Source of the DNA: Deltaproteobacteria bacterium
GTDB taxonomy: Bacteria; Myxococcota_A; Polyangia; Haliangiales; Haliangiaceae
Assembly: GCA_013696695.1 (NCBI GenBank)
Contig: JACCYD010001412.1
Coordinates: forward strand, 1-7,659
Reading direction: 5' to 3'
DNA: 7,659 nucleotides
In this document: positions 5,111 to 7,659 of the stretch, in pieces
Numbering within the stretch: position 1 is the stretch's first letter
Layout of the letters: each line of letters begins with the position of its first letter
Made by a program: the position numbers and the translations under genes
The notes under the pieces: model-generated
What the model saw: only the letters and a program-made list of their open reading frames with translations
Databases searched by the model: none
What the model was told of the DNA's origin: nothing

Positions 5111-6748
5111 TTAGTAGGACTTCGCCCAGATCACCCGCTGCGCGCTCGGCTGTCCCGTGAACGGGCACGTGCCGGGCGTGAACAGATCGTGCTTCAGGCC
5201 GTGCTGGCCCGTGGTGATCGACGCGAGCTTCCGCGCGGTCTGCAGGGCGTTGTCGTCGAGCGGGATGCAGCGCACGGTGACCTTGAGGTCATCCTTGATC
5301 TGCGCCTCGAGCTTGGGATCGCCGTTGAAGTGCGCGAGCGCGAAGCCGGCGTGGATCGGCGTGGGGTCGTTGGGGTTCTGCTTCGGCGGATCGGCGAAGA
5401 ACGCGTAGAACTCGTCCTTGGTGTCGATCACTCGCGTGTGCTCGTCGCGATAGGCGACCGCGCGCGCGAGCAGCGCATCCTGGATCGATTGCAGGAGCGT
5501 GGCGACCGAGCCGACCAGCTCGCCGCGCTTGATGCCAACCGACTTCGCGCTCACTTGATCGCGGCGGCCGAGGAACACCGAGTCCGAATCGATGTCGCGC
5601 GGGCCGACCTCGAGCCACAGCGGCACGCCCTTCTTGATCCACTGCCACTTCTTCTCGCCGCCGTTGATGTCGCGAGCGTCGAGGTCGATGCGCAAGGGCG
5701 CGCCCGCGAAGGTGACGCCACGCAGCTCCTCGCGAAGCTTCGTGCAGTACTCGAGGACGCGATCGCGATCCTCGGGCTTGCGCGTGATCGGCAGGATGAC
5801 GGCGTGCGAGGGCGCGAGGCGCGGCGGGCAGACCATGCCGTCGTCATCGGCGTGGGTCATGATCATGCCGCCGACCAGGCGCGTCGACACCCCCCACGAC
5901 GTGGTCCACGCGTGGACGCGCGCGTTGGTCTCGTCGGAGAACTGGATGTTCGAGGCCTTCGCGAAGTTCTGGCCGAGGAAGTGCGAGGTGCCGGCCTGCA
6001 GCGCCTTGCGGTCCTGCATCATCGCCTCGATGCAGTAGGTGTCGACGGCGCCGGGGAACCGCTCGCCGATGGTCTTGAGGCCCTGGATGACCGGCATCGC
6101 CATCCAGTTCTCGGCGAAGTCGGCGTAGACGGCGAGCATGCGCATGGTCTCGTCGACGGCTTCCTTCGACGTGGCGTGCGCGGTGTGGCCCTCTTGCCAG
6201 AGGAACTCGGCGGTGCGCAGGAACAGGCGCGTGCGCATCTCCCACCGCACGACGTTCGCCCACTGATTGATCAGCAGCGGCAGGTCGCGATAGCTCTGGA
6301 CCCACTTCGCGAACGACGCACCGATGATGGTCTCGGAGGTGGGGCGAACGACGAGCGGCTCCTCGAGCTCGCCGGCCGGGATCAGCTTGGTGACGCCGTT
6401 GACCTCGCGCGCCTCGAGGCGGTGGTGCGTGACGACCGCGCATTCCTTCGCGAAGCCCTCGACGTGCGCCGCTTCCTTCTCGAGGAACGACACCGGGATG
6501 AACAGCGGGAAGTACGCGTTGACGTGCCCCGTGGACTTGAACATGCCGTCGAGCACGCGCTGGATGTTTTCCCAGAGTGCGTAGCCCCACGGCTTGATCA
6601 CCATGCAGCCCTTGACGTCGGAGTTCTCGGCGAGGTCCGCCGCCTTGATCACCTGCTGATACCACTCCTGGTAGTTATCGGCGCGGGTGGGTGTGACGGC
6701 CGTCTTGGGCTTGGATGACGGCTTGGCTTCTTGCTTGTGATTCGACAT
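5111..6748 (-). CDS. proS: Prolyl-tRNA synthetase, archaeal/eukaryotic-type (ProS type 3)
   Basis: This 545-residue cytoplasmic class II enzyme charges tRNA(Pro) with proline using ATP. The start of the catalytic domain shows IKPWGYALWENIQ (51-63) and the motif 1 region around YFPLFIP (79-85). Motif 2 follows as RPTSETII (135-142) and RWEMRTRLFLRTAEFLWQEG (168-187). Motif 3 is about 284-313: SWGVSTRLVGGMIMTHADDDG, then CPPRLAP. The anticodon-binding domain is about 314-425, and a C-terminal domain ends in the conserved A-K-S-Y. There is no long editing insertion between motifs 2 and 3, which separates it from the E. coli type. The C-terminal domain, which carries a zinc site in archaeal relatives, keeps only Cys528 at the expected ligand places; the others read N475, L480 and T531. 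The N-terminal 20 residues are a polar Lys-rich extension. ATG 6748 has GAGG 7 bases upstream. It lies 42 bases downstream of the MYXO-CTERM gene on the same strand and converges with 4131-5087. Confidence 0.97.
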   Translation of the reverse strand: MSNHKQEAKPSSKPKTAVTPTRADNYQEWYQQVIKAADLAENSDVKGCMVIKPWGYALWENIQRVLDGMFKSTGHVNAYFPLFIPVSFLEKEAAHVEGFAKECAVVTHHRLEAREVNGVTKLIPAGELEEPLVVRPTSETIIGASFAKWVQSYRDLPLLINQWANVVRWEMRTRLFLRTAEFLWQEGHTAHATSKEAVDETMRMLAVYADFAENWMAMPVIQGLKTIGERFPGAVDTYCIEAMMQDRKALQAGTSHFLGQNFAKASNIQFSDETNARVHAWTTSWGVSTRLVGGMIMTHADDDGMVCPPRLAPSHAVILPITRKPEDRDRVLEYCTKLREELRGVTFAGAPLRIDLDARDINGGEKKWQWIKKGVPLWLEVGPRDIDSDSVFLGRRDQVSAKSVGIKRGELVGSVATLLQSIQDALLARAVAYRDEHTRVIDTKDEFYAFFADPPKQNPNDPTPIHAGFALAHFNGDPKLEAQIKDDLKVTVRCIPLDDNALQTARKLASITTGQHGLKHDLFTPGTCPFTGQPSAQRVIWAKSY

Positions 6749-6790
6749 GGCAGTGCCTCGGGAGCCGAAGGCATACCATGCAGCCCGCGG

Positions 6791-7659
6791 TTAGCGACGG
6801 CGGCGGCGGCGCACGACGAGCCAGGCACCGACGAACACGAGCGGGAGCGCGTGGACCGGCGCGCCGGTGCTGCAGCGGTAATAGGAGTCGCGATCGGGCG
6901 AGCTGAAGAAACCTTCGCCGAGGAGGGCGATCGTCTCGCTGCTGGTCTCGGGCTTGCCAGACTCCTGGAAGTCGATGCTGATCTGCGCTTCCTTGGTGCC
7001 ATCGGACTGCGGGAGCATCTGGACCGCGATCACGACCTCGCCGTTGCGCGGCAGCGTGAACGGCGGCAGCTGCTCGACACCGTTCGGCATGATCTGGATG
7101 ATGTCGAAGTCGGGTGCGGACTCGCCATCGAGCAGGATCCCGGTGATGTCGATCGCATCCGCGGTGCAGTTGGTGAACGTGGTCGTCTTGGTCTCGCTGA
7201 AGCCGGTGACGACGACCTCGCGAAAGTTGAGCAACGGCGGGCTGACCGTGGTGCCCCCCTGGAGCACCTCGACGATCGTGGGAACCACGTAGGACGGTTC
7301 ACTCGGCGAGTTGGTGGCGACCGTGATGGTGCCCTCGAACTTGCCGTCGGAGATCATCGGCCGCGCGAGGACGTCGATCGTGACCTCGGTCGGTGAGGAA
7401 ACTTGCACGACCGGATCACCGGCAACCGTCGCCGTGAACGGAGCGGTCGCCGCCACGCCGTTCACCGAGTAGTCGGCGAAGACATTGGTGTTGTTGCCAC
7501 CGGGTTGCATCTTGAACGAGCGCGTCTTCGCCTCGCCGATGCACAACCTGCCGAAGTCTAATTTCTCGGTCACGGGTACGTTCGAGACCACGTCGGCGAT
7601 CGTCGCGTGTCCCATCCCGATGTCGATCAGCCGGTCGACCTCGCCGTCCACCGAGAGGG
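6791..7659 (-). CDS. Secreted protein with two Ig-like ASH-type domains and a MYXO-CTERM tail, 5' partial
   Basis: The frame is open through the window edge, so the signal peptide and N-terminus are missing; GTG at 7651 is probably internal. Counting from that codon, residues about 31-130 and 136-246 are two beta-sandwich domains of the choice-of-anchor D/ASPM-SPD-2-Hydin style. Each opens with LDFG or LNF-type strands and holds Thr/Val-rich strands such as FEGTITVATNSP and AQISIDFQES, the second ending in IALLGEG. The C-terminus is a sorting tail: Y-Y-R-C-S-T-G (Cys260), a hydrophobic stretch (about 266-280) and six Arg. This fits the MYXO-CTERM signal, expected to be cleaved and anchored at the cell surface by a myxosortase. 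The protein is therefore probably a surface-anchored adhesive or structural protein; ligands cannot be inferred. It ends 42 bases before proS on the same strand and may share a transcript with it. Confidence 0.85.
   Translation of the reverse strand, partial: LSVDGEVDRLIDIGMGHATIADVVSNVPVTEKLDFGRLCIGEAKTRSFKMQPGGNNTNVFADYSVNGVAATAPFTATVAGDPVVQVSSPTEVTIDVLARPMISDGKFEGTITVATNSPSEPSYVVPTIVEVLQGGTTVSPPLLNFREVVVTGFSETKTTTFTNCTADAIDITGILLDGESAPDFDIIQIMPNGVEQLPPFTLPRNGEVVIAVQMLPQSDGTKEAQISIDFQESGKPETSSETIALLGEGFFSSPDRDSYYRCSTGAPVHALPLVFVGAWLVVRRRRRR

Noticed and set aside
3965..6718. Very long plus-strand open frame (917 codons) running opposite proS
   Set aside because: It overlaps the kinase end, the gene at 4131 and all of proS on the opposite strand. 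Its translation is Arg/Ala/His-rich with no domain, while proS is unmistakable. It is a by-product of GC-rich codon use.
6749..6790. Hairpin between the MYXO-CTERM gene and proS
   Set aside because: The CCTTCGG/CCCGAGG pairing has a mismatch, a G-U pair and too short a loop, with no T-tract; it overlaps the proS ribosome binding site.

Overview
This is a GC-rich, densely coding bacterial window. Three features point to a myxobacterium (Myxococcota): a secreted protein ending in a MYXO-CTERM-like tail (Cys motif, hydrophobic stretch, run of Arg), a transmembrane Ser/Thr kinase with the HRDVSPQN catalytic loop common in that phylum, and cysteine-rich lipoproteins. Genus and species cannot be read from the sequence.

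Layout. Positions 1-103 (minus) hold the N-terminus of a lipoprotein cut by the window edge. A 191-base divergent spacer follows, with a plausible sigma70-like promoter for that lipoprotein. Positions 295-819 (plus) encode a small exported beta-rich, probably outer-membrane, protein. It meets head-on with a minus-strand gene (816-1271) for a lipoprotein with 23 cysteines; the two genes share one CTAG that supplies both stop codons. A 38-base divergent gap then leads into a compact three-gene plus-strand operon (1310-5087). Positions 5111-6748 (minus) are proS, the archaeal/eukaryotic-type prolyl-tRNA synthetase. Upstream of it on the same strand, 6791 to the window end, lies a MYXO-CTERM protein with two Ig-like (ASH/choice-of-anchor type) domains, cut at its 5' end.

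The most interesting part is the operon 1310-5087. Gene 1 is a soluble FHA-domain protein ending in an OmpR-like winged helix. Gene 2, starting at a TTG that overlaps the stop of gene 1, is a Ser/Thr kinase with a single membrane helix, a Pro/Lys-rich spacer and a C-terminal PEGA domain outside the inner membrane. Gene 3, overlapping gene 2 by 7 bases, is an exported helical-repeat protein with a C-terminal pair of membrane helices. The order suggests an envelope-to-DNA phospho-relay: a periplasmic sensor and its partner, a cytoplasmic kinase, and a phosphothreonine-reading DNA-binding protein. That is an inference from domains and gene overlaps, not a demonstrated pathway.

No RNA genes, insertion sequences, CRISPR arrays or convincing intrinsic terminators were seen. 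No gene-free stretch exceeds 300 bases.
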